NCBI GenBank assembly: GCA_024226935.1
Contig: JAAELK010000148.1
Span: forward strand, 1-42,396
DNA length: 42,396 nt
Reading direction: 5' to 3'
Origin: Desulfobacteraceae bacterium
GTDB taxonomy: Bacteria > Desulfobacterota > Desulfobacteria > Desulfobacterales > Desulfobacteraceae
Below are positions 14,824 to 20,395 of this stretch, in pieces. The notes under the pieces were generated by a model. That model was not told the DNA's origin. It saw only the letters and a list, made by a program, of their open reading frames with translations, and did not search any database. Both the position numbers and the translations under genes were made by a program. The stretch's first letter is position 1; each line of letters opens with the position of its first letter.

Positions 14824-14848
14824 TTTATTACCTTTCATATGGTATAAT
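14821..14848 (-). repeat. Repeated leader module, copy 2
   Basis: Identical over 22 bp to copy 1 and over 27 bp to copy 3 (15016..15042). It includes the stop codon TGA of the upstream gene, the AAAGG ribosome-binding site and the start of the next gene. Confidence 0.7.
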
Positions 14849-15014
14849 CCATTGGACAATATTTACATATATTCACATAATATAACCTGCCGACTTCTTC
14901 GCTTATTTGCCTCATTCTTAAACAGTTTATAACGCTGCAATCAAAAATTTCTTGTTGCGTGTATTGGTCAATAACTGCCTGTGTTTTATCGCGTGACATT
15001 TTTATTATATCCAT
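14835..15014 (-). CDS. Cys-rich small protein, paralogue of the 17368..17586 product
   Basis: The ATG at 15014 (59 residues, MDIIKMSRDKTQAVIDQYTQ) follows leader copy 3. Conserved features shared with the 72-residue protein encoded at 17368..17586 are IK.S..K.Q.VI..Y, then FDC-x4-C, a central Met and a C-x2-CP pair. Four Cys suggest one zinc or Fe-S site. It ends CPMDYTI, with its stop inside leader copy 2. The gene duplication within one operon points to a small diversified family; function unknown. Confidence 0.55.
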   Translation of the reverse strand: MDIIKMSRDKTQAVIDQYTQQEIFDCSVINCLRMRQISEEVGRLYYVNICKYCPMDYTI

Positions 15015-15015
15015 T

Positions 15016-15042
15016 ATTTTATTACCTTTCATATGGTATAAT
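15016..15042 (-). repeat. Repeated leader module, copy 3
   Basis: 27 bp identical to 14822-14848. It contains the end of the 15042..15212 gene region, TATACC, the Shine-Dalgarno AAAGG and an AT-rich spacer before the ATG at 15014. Confidence 0.7.
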
Positions 15043-15212
15043 TATTCAATAGTTTCAATACTTACATTTTCTATTTCTTCATAACAACGCACGCAAAATA
15101 AAGGGTATTCTTCTTTTTCTAATTTATCGAGTATAACAAATTTAGATTTTTCTTTTCTCCCTATAACTAAGCCGCAGTGCAGGCAACGAGGAAGATACAT
15201 TTTGTCTTTCAT
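15042..15212 (-). CDS. 56-residue zinc-ribbon protein
   Basis: ATG at 15212 has AAAAGG about 8 nt upstream. The product begins MKDKMYLPRCLHCGLVIGRK and carries a second pair in FCVRC, giving C-x2-C...C-x2-C spaced about 28 residues, a typical small zinc ribbon. It lies in the accessory operon between the K-rich protein and the Cys-rich paralogue. A nucleic-acid or protein-binding adaptor role is inferred. Confidence 0.6.
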   Translation of the reverse strand: MKDKMYLPRCLHCGLVIGRKEKSKFVILDKLEKEEYPLFCVRCYEEIENVSIETIE

Positions 15213-15230
15213 TTATTATCCTTTTATTTA

Positions 15231-15446
15231 TTATAAGATATAATTATCCATACAAGACTGTTTTCTTAATATTACCTTCGGAACAAACTCTTTTTTCTTT
15301 TTTGCTGGCTTGCCTTTAAGCTTTTTCTTTTTATTAAATTTTACTTTGACTGTATTTATATCAATTTCAAGTGATTCAACATGTTCTTTGACATATGCCA
15401 TAGCTTCATTTCCATCAGCAAGCGTCCCGATTAAACCGTTATTCAT
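15231..15446 (-). CDS. Unknown Lys-rich protein
   Basis: This encodes 71 residues. The start overlaps the end of the HNH gene by 8 nt. The N-terminal part (LIGTLADGNEAMAYVKEHVE) is helical, the middle is very basic (KKKKLKGKPAKKKKE). A nucleic-acid-binding tail is plausible. No family is recognised. Confidence 0.5.
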   Translation of the reverse strand: MNNGLIGTLADGNEAMAYVKEHVESLEIDINTVKVKFNKKKKLKGKPAKKKKEFVPKVILRKQSCMDNYIL

Positions 15447-15777
15447 TTTGTAATTCTTCCCATTCTCGGTTGTATTCTAAAATAATAGCTTCAATATCAA
15501 TGTCTTGCCAGAACTCTTCTCTTGATGTATTGTGCCTGGAGTTTGTTGAATAAGTATGATGAATTGAACAAAGCGGTACACAACGTTTATCAGTTGTTTT
15601 TCCTCCCATTGTCCCGTGACCTTTCTCACTTTCATGATGTGGGTCAACTCCATATTCATCTGGAAAAGAATCATTCATTGTATATCCACATATCAGGCAT
15701 GGTTTTGATCTGATCCACTGCCGATAAGCTTTGCTTCTTTCAGGCTTGTTTTTCGGGTAAGATTTTACTTTTACCAT
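15439..15777 (-). CDS. HNH nuclease, Ref/DUF968-like
   Basis: This encodes 112 residues. The metal and catalytic framework is visible: PCLICG (Cys27, Cys30), GVDPHHESEKGHGTMGGK (His47, His48) and DKRCVPLCSIHH (Cys70, His73, His74). The preceding SKAYRQWIRSK and following FW.DIDIEAIIL match the RecA-linked Ref or DUF968 type of phage HNH protein. Such enzymes cut at recombination intermediates or displaced loops and would suit a phage with its own recombination module. Its ATG overlaps the ASCH gene stop (ATGGTAA). Confidence 0.75.
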   Translation of the reverse strand: MVKVKSYPKNKPERSKAYRQWIRSKPCLICGYTMNDSFPDEYGVDPHHESEKGHGTMGGKTTDKRCVPLCSIHHTYSTNSRHNTSREEFWQDIDIEAIILEYNREWEELQNE

Positions 15778-16127
15778 TTTATTAACAATCCATTAAAAGG
15801 TAATCCGTGTGTTTTCCTGAAAAACTCCATAAAATCACCAATGTTTTTAAACCCATCTTTTTTAACTAATCCAAGAGATTCAGTATAACTTAAATCTTTT
15901 GATGCAAGAGAGATGTTAAAATCTTCATGTATGTAAATTTGTTCAACACTTTTGCACTCAACCTCTTTTAGTTTTAAACAAGATTTTGTTCTCATGCCAG
16001 TATAAAGAAATAATGTTTGTCCAGGCTTTGGATTTCTGCCGTCTTTTCTTAAAGCCCTTATTGTTTGATTTTTCTTTCCCATCTTAACAACTGCTGCAAA
16101 TTCTTTTTTAAAATTTAATGCTGGCAT
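15771..16127 (-). CDS. ASCH-domain (PUA-like) protein
   Basis: This encodes 118 residues. The pattern LNFKKEFAAVVKMGKKNQTI-R..RK..R.PKPGQTLFLYTGMRTKSC, the strand CLKLKEVECKSVEQI and the end DGFKNIGDFMEFFRKTHGLP..G.LIKW match phage ASCH proteins, which have a PUA-like RNA/nucleotide-binding barrel. Some ASCH proteins act as RNases or amidohydrolases on modified nucleosides; here the function is unknown. ATG at 16127 has GGGGA upstream. Confidence 0.75.
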   Translation of the reverse strand: MPALNFKKEFAAVVKMGKKNQTIRALRKDGRNPKPGQTLFLYTGMRTKSCLKLKEVECKSVEQIYIHEDFNISLASKDLSYTESLGLVKKDGFKNIGDFMEFFRKTHGLPFNGLLIKW

Positions 16128-16132
16128 AATAT

Positions 16133-16501
16133 TTAATCCCCTATATCTTCAAGTATTTTTTCCAAATGATATGTTGATCTTGACTCTGCAATTTCTTTTA
16201 GCCCATCAAAAGGATAATTATTATCAGAGGCTTGCCTCTTAAAGCTGTACTCTAAAAGATCAAACATGGCTTTATACGCTTTATTTTTAAGTCTTTCTGT
16301 TATTGCTAAGTCGGTAAGGTCTACGCTTGTATTTAGTTTTAAATCAATACTAAAAATAGTATGTGCGTTTTTGGGTATTTTACGACCTTTTTCAATGTCA
16401 CATATATATCCAATTGACAATCCTGTTAGTTTTGATAATTCTCTCATTGTTAGCTTATTTTTTAACCTGGCTTCTTTTACTGTTTGACCGAATGTTGCCA
16501 T
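16133..16501 (-). CDS. XRE-family helix-turn-helix regulator
   Basis: This encodes 122 residues. A Cro/CI-type helix-turn-helix spans residues about 5-60: FGQTVKEARLKNKLTMRELS then KLTGLSIGYICDIEKGRKIP. The C-terminal half is helical and lacks the LexA-type peptidase motif, so it is not a self-cleaving repressor. It overlaps the upstream gene by one base (TAATG) and lies in the middle of the accessory operon, not next to a divergent promoter, which argues for an accessory regulator more than a lysogeny switch. Confidence 0.8.
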   Translation of the reverse strand: MATFGQTVKEARLKNKLTMRELSKLTGLSIGYICDIEKGRKIPKNAHTIFSIDLKLNTSVDLTDLAITERLKNKAYKAMFDLLEYSFKRQASDNNYPFDGLKEIAESRSTYHLEKILEDIGD

Positions 16502-16734
16502 TATCCCACCTCAGTATCAAGGTTTTTTGATTGCTCTATTATTTCAGAGTCTTTGTTTCCAAGGAAACGCTGGTATGCCGCTTCAAACTCAGGTTCTGTT
16601 TTAAAAGAATGCTCAATTGTCCAATATGGGACACCTGCAATAATATAACGGTTACAAAAGAAATCTTTTTTTCCTTCAAAACCTATTTTTAGACTTTTTT
16701 CAGTCTCAACAGAAACAACTTTTAATTCGCTCAT
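16501..16734 (-). CDS. Unknown 77-residue protein
   Basis: The ATG at 16734 (MSELKVVSVETEKSLKIGFE) is chosen for a perfect GGAGG 5 nt upstream. It is a small beta-rich unit (KKDFFCNRYIIAGVPYWTIE) followed by a helical, acidic end. No motif is recognised. It is coupled to the XRE gene by the TAATG junction. Confidence 0.5.
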   Translation of the reverse strand: MSELKVVSVETEKSLKIGFEGKKDFFCNRYIIAGVPYWTIEHSFKTEPEFEAAYQRFLGNKDSEIIEQSKNLDTEVG

Positions 16735-16763
16735 TTTTACCTCCAGTTGTTGCATTTTTTGCA

Positions 16764-17231
16764 TTATCTGTGATTACGATTACCAACCATTCTTGATTTA
16801 ACCTCGTCAACAAACGTTTTAACATCAACGTCAACCATTTCAGACATTCTTTCTATAGCTTGATTGAAGTAATCTTTTTTCAAAATATAATTTATATTTT
16901 TCATAGAAATTGACATTAAGACCATTACAACTATGCCTTTTTCAATATCAACAATACATTTTTCAGTGTCATAGAATTTTAATTTGTGCCTGAATAGTGT
17001 GTCTATTTTATATTTATTGTTGTATTTTTCATCGCCCAATTGCTCAACCATAAAAGTACAGCAGGCCCAATATAAACGCATATGTGAAGCGCCGGTCTTG
17101 TTTTTAACTCCCCTTGTTTCAGCAAAAAATGGTTTATATTCAGGAGTAGACAGAATCAAATCTTTGTCTTTTTCAGTATACCCGAATAAACCCTCACCTA
17201 TTCTTTGATACATTAAAGGTTCTTTAGCCAT
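16764..17231 (-). CDS. Conserved phage protein of unknown function
   Basis: This encodes 155 residues, with ATG at 17231 and GGAG 7 nt upstream. The phrases SHMRLYWACCTFMVEQL, DTLFRHKLKFYD and SISMKNINYILKKDYFNQAIERM match a family common in phage early regions (hmRLYwAcc..Va......t....d...k..l.f.d........pkSIsf..l....f..fyd.A...m). The role of the family is not known to me. It overlaps the downstream end of the 47-residue membrane protein gene by 8 bp. Confidence 0.55.
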   Translation of the reverse strand: MAKEPLMYQRIGEGLFGYTEKDKDLILSTPEYKPFFAETRGVKNKTGASHMRLYWACCTFMVEQLGDEKYNNKYKIDTLFRHKLKFYDTEKCIVDIEKGIVVMVLMSISMKNINYILKKDYFNQAIERMSEMVDVDVKTFVDEVKSRMVGNRNHR

Positions 17232-17367
17232 TCCAATACTCCGATACTGTTAAATAAACCCCAATTGACACACCACCAAACAAAAACGACCCGTTCAAAA
17301 ACATGTAGATTATTACGAAAAATAGATATATTAACAGGAAATTTCTCATTGATAGTTCAGTGTTCAT
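17224..17367 (-). CDS. 47-residue membrane protein
   Basis: The ATG at 17367 directly follows the TAA of the upstream gene (TAAATG). The sequence MNTELSMRNFLLIYLFFVII continues YMFLNGSFLFGGVSIGVYLT, giving one long or two short transmembrane segments. GAGGGG lies about 10 nt upstream. It ends 8 bp inside the next gene. Function unknown. Confidence 0.5.
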   Translation of the reverse strand: MNTELSMRNFLLIYLFFVIIYMFLNGSFLFGGVSIGVYLTVSEYWNG

Positions 17368-17586
17368 TTATTCCAACCCCTCAACTTTCTTATGTGAGCA
17401 ATCCACCCTCTTACTTTTAAGTCCGAAATAATTTCTGAACGGGCAGTAAGTACACGTAAGCAACAATGACATTATAAGAGTTGGCATTGTGTCACAGTCC
17501 ACATTAATGCAGTCGAAAAATTTGCTCTCAGAGTAGCTATTTATTACAATCTGAGATTTTTGTTGTGATATTTTTATTGTATTCAT
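17368..17586 (-). CDS. Cys-rich small protein, paralogue of the 14835..15014 product
   Basis: This encodes 72 residues. It shares with the product of 14835..15014 the layout IK.S..K.Q.VI..Y, FDC-x4-C, Met and C-x2-CP (here FDCINVDCDTM and CTYCPF) and adds a C-terminal DCSHKK. Conserved Cys suggest a small metal site. It starts with an ATGA overlap with the 58-residue gene. Function unknown. Confidence 0.55.
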   Translation of the reverse strand: MNTIKISQQKSQIVINSYSESKFFDCINVDCDTMPTLIMSLLLTCTYCPFRNYFGLKSKRVDCSHKKVEGLE

Positions 17587-17759
17587 TCTATCAACTCTAA
17601 TTCTTTTTTATTCCAGAATACCATCACGCTCTGGGTGTGTGCTGGTATTGCTGATATTTTTGGTTGCTTTAATCTTTCAGTCGGTATATTAAGTTTAGTT
17701 TCATTTGGGATGCAATCAAATACTTTCGAGAGTAATTCAAGTTCATTTTCTTTTTTCAT
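17583..17759 (-). CDS. Unknown 58-residue protein
   Basis: ATG at 17759 lies next to the stop of the zinc-ribbon gene, with GGAGA about 7 nt upstream (inside that gene). The product begins MKKENELELLSKVFDCIPNE and ends HTQSVMVFWNKKELELIE. No family is recognised. ATGA junction to the next gene. Confidence 0.5.
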   Translation of the reverse strand: MKKENELELLSKVFDCIPNETKLNIPTERLKQPKISAIPAHTQSVMVFWNKKELELIE

Positions 17760-18020
17760 TTATTTGTCTCCTTTTATTATGGTGCTAATCGGATCATAAT
17801 TACTTCCTTCAATGCATGAATCACACATTTGGCTGTGAGGATGCTTACACAGGCTAAAGCATGAAGTTTTATTTTTAAACGTCTGCCAATGAGGTGATTT
17901 ACATACGCTACATATTTTCGGGGTAAAACTTTTTCTTACTTCCCTGACAGCCCCACACCTTCTACACTTTATTGTTAGATTAATAACTTTGCCACAATCT
18001 GGACATATTATCTCTTTCAC
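17760..18020 (-). CDS. Multi-zinc-ribbon protein, first gene behind a strong promoter
   Basis: The start is GTG at 18020 (86 residues), 5 nt after GGAGG; a longer frame to 18140 is impossible because it begins at the -35 box. Five Cys pairs are visible: CPDC (6-9), CRRC (19-22), CSVC (37-40), C54/C58 and CDSC (66-69), a double or triple zinc ribbon with additional His (H44, H60, H62). The first two pairs resemble a rubredoxin/transcription-factor-type ribbon. As the leader gene of the accessory operon it may act early on host transcription, which is inference. Confidence 0.6.
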   Translation of the reverse strand: MKEIICPDCGKVINLTIKCRRCGAVREVRKSFTPKICSVCKSPHWQTFKNKTSCFSLCKHPHSQMCDSCIEGSNYDPISTIIKGDK

Positions 18021-18035
18021 TTCTACCTCCTTGTT

Positions 18036-18059
18036 GCTCCCAGGAAACACCCTGGGAGC
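18036..18059 (-). promoter_or_regulatory. Perfect 9-bp 5'-UTR hairpin next to a Shine-Dalgarno site
   Basis: GCTCCCAGG (minus strand, 18059-18051), a 6-nt loop and CCTGGGAGC (18044-18036) form a perfect GC-rich stem. It ends 4 nt before the AGGAGG of the 17760..18020 gene. No T-run follows, so it is not a terminator. It could be a translational operator, an RNase barrier or a regulator-binding element. Confidence 0.7.
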
Positions 18060-18111
18060 TAGAAAAATAAATAAAGACCTATCTGGATTCTGTATGAACC
18101 CTTTAGACTTA

Positions 18112-18140
18112 TTTATATTACGTATTATATTATATGTCAA
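18112..18140 (-). promoter_or_regulatory. Strong sigma70-like promoter for the accessory operon
   Basis: On the minus strand a consensus TTGACA (18135-18140) is followed after exactly 17 bp by TATAAA (18112-18117). It lies just after the terminator at 18160..18192 and about 92 bp upstream of the GTG at 18020, leaving an 85-nt leader that holds the hairpin at 18036..18059. Confidence 0.8.
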
Positions 18141-18159
18141 GTAAAATATTACTTATTGT

Positions 18160-18192
18160 AAAAAAAAGAAAAACCGGGTGGTCAGCCCGGCC
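18160..18192 (-). terminator. Rho-independent terminator after the holin gene
   Basis: On the minus strand CCGGG, a 7-nt loop and CCCGG form a GC stem (18174-18190) directly followed by TTTTTCTTTTTTTT. It closes the replication/lysis transcript about 75 bp after the holin stop and isolates the next promoter. Confidence 0.85.
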
Positions 18193-18262
18193 TAGAGAGG
18201 TGTACGAAAAGATATTTGAACTAATGTATGAAAGATTACTAATTACTATACTACAATAAATG

Positions 18263-18631
18263 TTAAGTCAACGGTTTTTGTGATGTTGCTCCAAGCCCTG
18301 GAATTTTAGATAGTGTTGAATGGACCAGTACTTTTGCTTCTTCTTCAAGTATACCGGTATTGTTTTTAATAATTTCATCAACCGCCATTGCTAATTTATG
18401 TGGCCCTTTAATCTGAGTCTTGTTAGAGGCATCATTTATACCTTTTGAATATTCCTCAACATAATTAACTATATCAACAACTCCTTCATCAAGTTTCTTT
18501 TTGCTTGCTTCACTTATTATTATTTTTGTTTTTGCGTGTAAACTCCTTACAACCATTCCAACAAGAGCAACAGCCGCACCTTTAAGTGCAGATGTAAGGA
18601 TGCTACCTAATGTGGCTAATATTAATTCCAT
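18263..18631 (-). CDS. Holin, LLH type
   Basis: This encodes 122 residues. A single N-terminal hydrophobic segment (residues about 3-28, LILATLGSILTSALKGAAVA) is followed by an amphipathic region with VVDIVNYVEEYSKG, GPHKLAMAVDEI and VLVHSTLSKIPG, the layout of LLH-family holins (one transmembrane helix, ..v..aE........gkeKla.Av..i, ..iEa.V). ATG at 18631 has AGGAG. It lies downstream of the DUF5675 gene and before the terminator, so it would be the last gene of the early/replication transcript. Confidence 0.65.
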   Translation of the reverse strand: MELILATLGSILTSALKGAAVALVGMVVRSLHAKTKIIISEASKKKLDEGVVDIVNYVEEYSKGINDASNKTQIKGPHKLAMAVDEIIKNNTGILEEEAKVLVHSTLSKIPGLGATSQKPLT

Positions 18632-18673
18632 GTTTTTTTCTCCTATTTGTTTTATTATTGACCGAAACCTCTC

Positions 18674-19081
18674 TTAACAATCTACTATTTTAACACTAAG
18701 TACTTCAACGTCTTTAGTTAATTCCATAAACTTTGCACATGCTCCAGAGGTATAAGTTACTCCCCTTTCTCCATGAAAATCATCATGTGGCAATTCTCCC
18801 AAGCCAATACAACCTAAAAAATCACGAGCAGAATTGCCTTTATGATTTAAAATTATCTTAGTTCTTCCAGGAACATCTTGAATATACCAGCATATTCTCT
18901 TAAATTTCTTAGACTTCTTTTTCTTAGCAATATAATTTCCGGACGGGATTCTGGATTTAAAAGGCTGATTGTCTTTGTCTGGAAGTTCAATGGAGAATCC
19001 TACGAATTCGCCGTTTAATAATTGGACTCCGCGATTTCCAAGTGTTTTAGAATGCTCAAATCTATAAATATCTAAAATCAT
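18674..19081 (-). CDS. DUF5675 protein, possible cell-wall/lysis function
   Basis: This encodes 135 residues, with ATG at 19081 and GGAGGG upstream. Features of DUF5675 are SRIPSGNYIAKKKKSKKF, QDVPGRTKIILNHKGNSARD and FLGCIGLGE. The arrangement His-x-Gly-Asn...GCIGLG is reminiscent of the His/Cys site of L,D-transpeptidases (H.......GCI), so an enzymatic role on peptidoglycan is conceivable but unproven. It sits next to the holin, the position where an endolysin would be expected, and no other endolysin is visible. Confidence 0.65.
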   Translation of the reverse strand: MILDIYRFEHSKTLGNRGVQLLNGEFVGFSIELPDKDNQPFKSRIPSGNYIAKKKKSKKFKRICWYIQDVPGRTKIILNHKGNSARDFLGCIGLGELPHDDFHGERGVTYTSGACAKFMELTKDVEVLSVKIVDC

Positions 19082-19563
19082 TTATTACCCTCCTGTAATT
19101 GATCATAATAGACCACAGCGACAGAAAAGGCTTGCCATATATCATCCTCAAACCCATAGAAAAACCCTGGCGATTTCTTTGTGCCTTTCCCGAAATTCTT
19201 CTGCCCATATGTAAATCTATCCACTAAAGCCTGACGTATAACCTTGTCATTTATCTTTGTAGATTTGGAGCCACATAAACCAAATCTTACATCGTTTCTG
19301 AATAGATATTCTGCCAATTTTCTTGATTTATTTTCATATGCCTCCTGAAATCTTCCGGACCATAGAATTGTATCTCTGGTTGTTTTTCCCATTGTGTAGG
19401 GATTAATACCTTCGATAACCATCAGTGGTGTAGGGAAAATACCAATCCTAAGAACTTCTAAAAGCCAACTATTATTATTTTTCCCTTTTGATTTTATTTC
19501 TTTACCATCCCAAATTACCCAGCCTGATTCTGTTGATCCTGGGTCAATTGCTAATATATTCAT
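19078..19563 (-). CDS. RuvC-like Holliday-junction resolvase
   Basis: This encodes 161 residues, RNase H-like fold. The catalytic acids are visible: Asp7 in ILAIDPGSTESGWV, Glu51 in LMVIEGINPY and Asp140/Asp141 in GFEDDIWQAFSVAV. Length fits phage RuvC-like resolvases. It would resolve branched DNA before packaging and during recombination with the ERF/exonuclease system. It overlaps the DUF5675 gene by 4 bp and the upstream gene by 1 bp. Confidence 0.8.
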   Translation of the reverse strand: MNILAIDPGSTESGWVIWDGKEIKSKGKNNNSWLLEVLRIGIFPTPLMVIEGINPYTMGKTTRDTILWSGRFQEAYENKSRKLAEYLFRNDVRFGLCGSKSTKINDKVIRQALVDRFTYGQKNFGKGTKKSPGFFYGFEDDIWQAFSVAVVYYDQLQEGNK

Positions 19564-19811
19564 TAAACAACCCCCATTTTAAATAGCTTCTTCATGCCAA
19601 ACTTCTTAAAAACTTTAACCTCATTGGCTAATGATTCATATGTTATGTTTGAGTCTTTCCCGAAAAGCTTTGTTTCTCTCTGCTGCATTAAAACACATAC
19701 TCTGCATACATGTCTTAGACTTCCATCATTTTGCGAAGGAAAATTTTCAGACGTATGCTCAAGGATTGTTTTGCAATGTTTGCATTGACACATTGGTATT
19801 ATCTTACTCAT
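19563..19811 (-). CDS. Zinc-ribbon protein upstream of the resolvase
   Basis: The start is uncertain: ATG at 19811 (82 residues, MSKIIPMCQCKHCKTILEH) is chosen because AAAGGA lies about 12 nt upstream; a longer frame to 19832 lacks a site. Two pairs, CQCKHC and CRVC, spaced about 26 residues, with SENFPSQNDGSLRHVC between them, match the small cxxC....p.s.FP.......r.vC..C ribbon of phage proteins. The C-terminal part is basic (VKVFKKFGMKKLFKMG). DNA or resolvase partner binding is possible. Confidence 0.6.
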   Translation of the reverse strand: MSKIIPMCQCKHCKTILEHTSENFPSQNDGSLRHVCRVCVLMQQRETKLFGKDSNITYESLANEVKVFKKFGMKKLFKMGVV

Positions 19812-19846
19812 ATTATCATATATTCCTTTCATTTTATGCTGTAGAA

Positions 19847-19906
19847 TCAATTTAAAATCTTTCCGAATGGTTTAGTATATGTTTTTATGATTCTTCTTGA
19901 AACCAT
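19847..19906 (-). CDS. Possible 19-residue basic peptide
   Basis: ATG at 19906 with a weak GGAA site encodes MVSRRIIKTYTKPFGKILN and stops at 19847. It lies in the otherwise empty gap between two zinc-ribbon genes. It may be a leader peptide, a gene remnant or chance. Confidence 0.2.
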   Translation of the reverse strand: MVSRRIIKTYTKPFGKILN

Positions 19907-19916
19907 TCTATTCCGT

Positions 19917-20093
19917 TCATACAACATCCCTCCATTTTGCAGCATAAGTTTCACACCCTGGACAAGGTTCATTCATTAAACATTTTGTAGCTTTGCAATA
20001 TGGGCATTGTTTTAGTTTTTCTTTATGTTTCTTCTCAACTGTTTTATTCATGCGCTCAATTTTTCTCTCTGTTGGTGATTTTATATTTTCCAT
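19917..20093 (-). CDS. 58-residue Cys-rich protein
   Basis: ATG at 20093 has a perfect GGAGG 5-6 nt upstream. After a basic helix (residues 8-29) come CPYC (30-33), C38 and CPGC (44-47), a compact zinc-binding cluster, ending YAAKWRDVV. The three Cys units in 18 residues suggest one zinc site plus an extra ligand. It lies between the 90-residue protein and the 82-residue zinc ribbon, in the replication operon. Confidence 0.6.
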   Translation of the reverse strand: MENIKSPTERKIERMNKTVEKKHKEKLKQCPYCKATKCLMNEPCPGCETYAAKWRDVV

Positions 20094-20108
20094 TCCGGCC
20101 TCCGGTTG

Positions 20109-20381
20109 TTATTCTTTAACTTCTATAAAATGAGCATCATCAGCCCATCCTCCAAAACCAGCGTCAAATATAGTTGGGTTATTTATATCATTCGTTGATA
20201 AATCGTTTTTTTCTGGTTCGTCATGAACCCTCACAAGATACTCACCGTTTAGAGCTGTTATTCTTTCAAGAACAGTATAAAATTCAATTCCAGATGCTTT
20301 GCATTTCTTATATGCTCTTTGAAATGATTTGAATGCTTTCTCTTGTTCTGGTGTTAAAGCGATTTTTTCTTCTCTAGTCAT
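20109..20381 (-). CDS. Conserved small phage protein
   Basis: This encodes 90 residues, with ATG at 20381 and GAGG upstream. The start LTPEQEKAFKSFQRAYKKCK followed by GIEFY matches a small phage family with the same opening (LTpeQ.kaf.rl.rA...C..aGi.fy). The C-terminal half is acidic (GGWADDAHFIEVKE). It immediately follows the primase-helicase gene. Function unknown. Confidence 0.5.
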   Translation of the reverse strand: MTREEKIALTPEQEKAFKSFQRAYKKCKASGIEFYTVLERITALNGEYLVRVHDEPEKNDLSTNDINNPTIFDAGFGGWADDAHFIEVKE

Positions 20382-20395
20382 TTTTTGGCCTCTTG

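Noticed and set aside
17760-18140. 126-residue start for the multi-zinc-ribbon protein
   Set aside because: That start would lie in the -35 box and translate through the -10 box and the hairpin; GTG 18020 has GGAGG 5 nt upstream.
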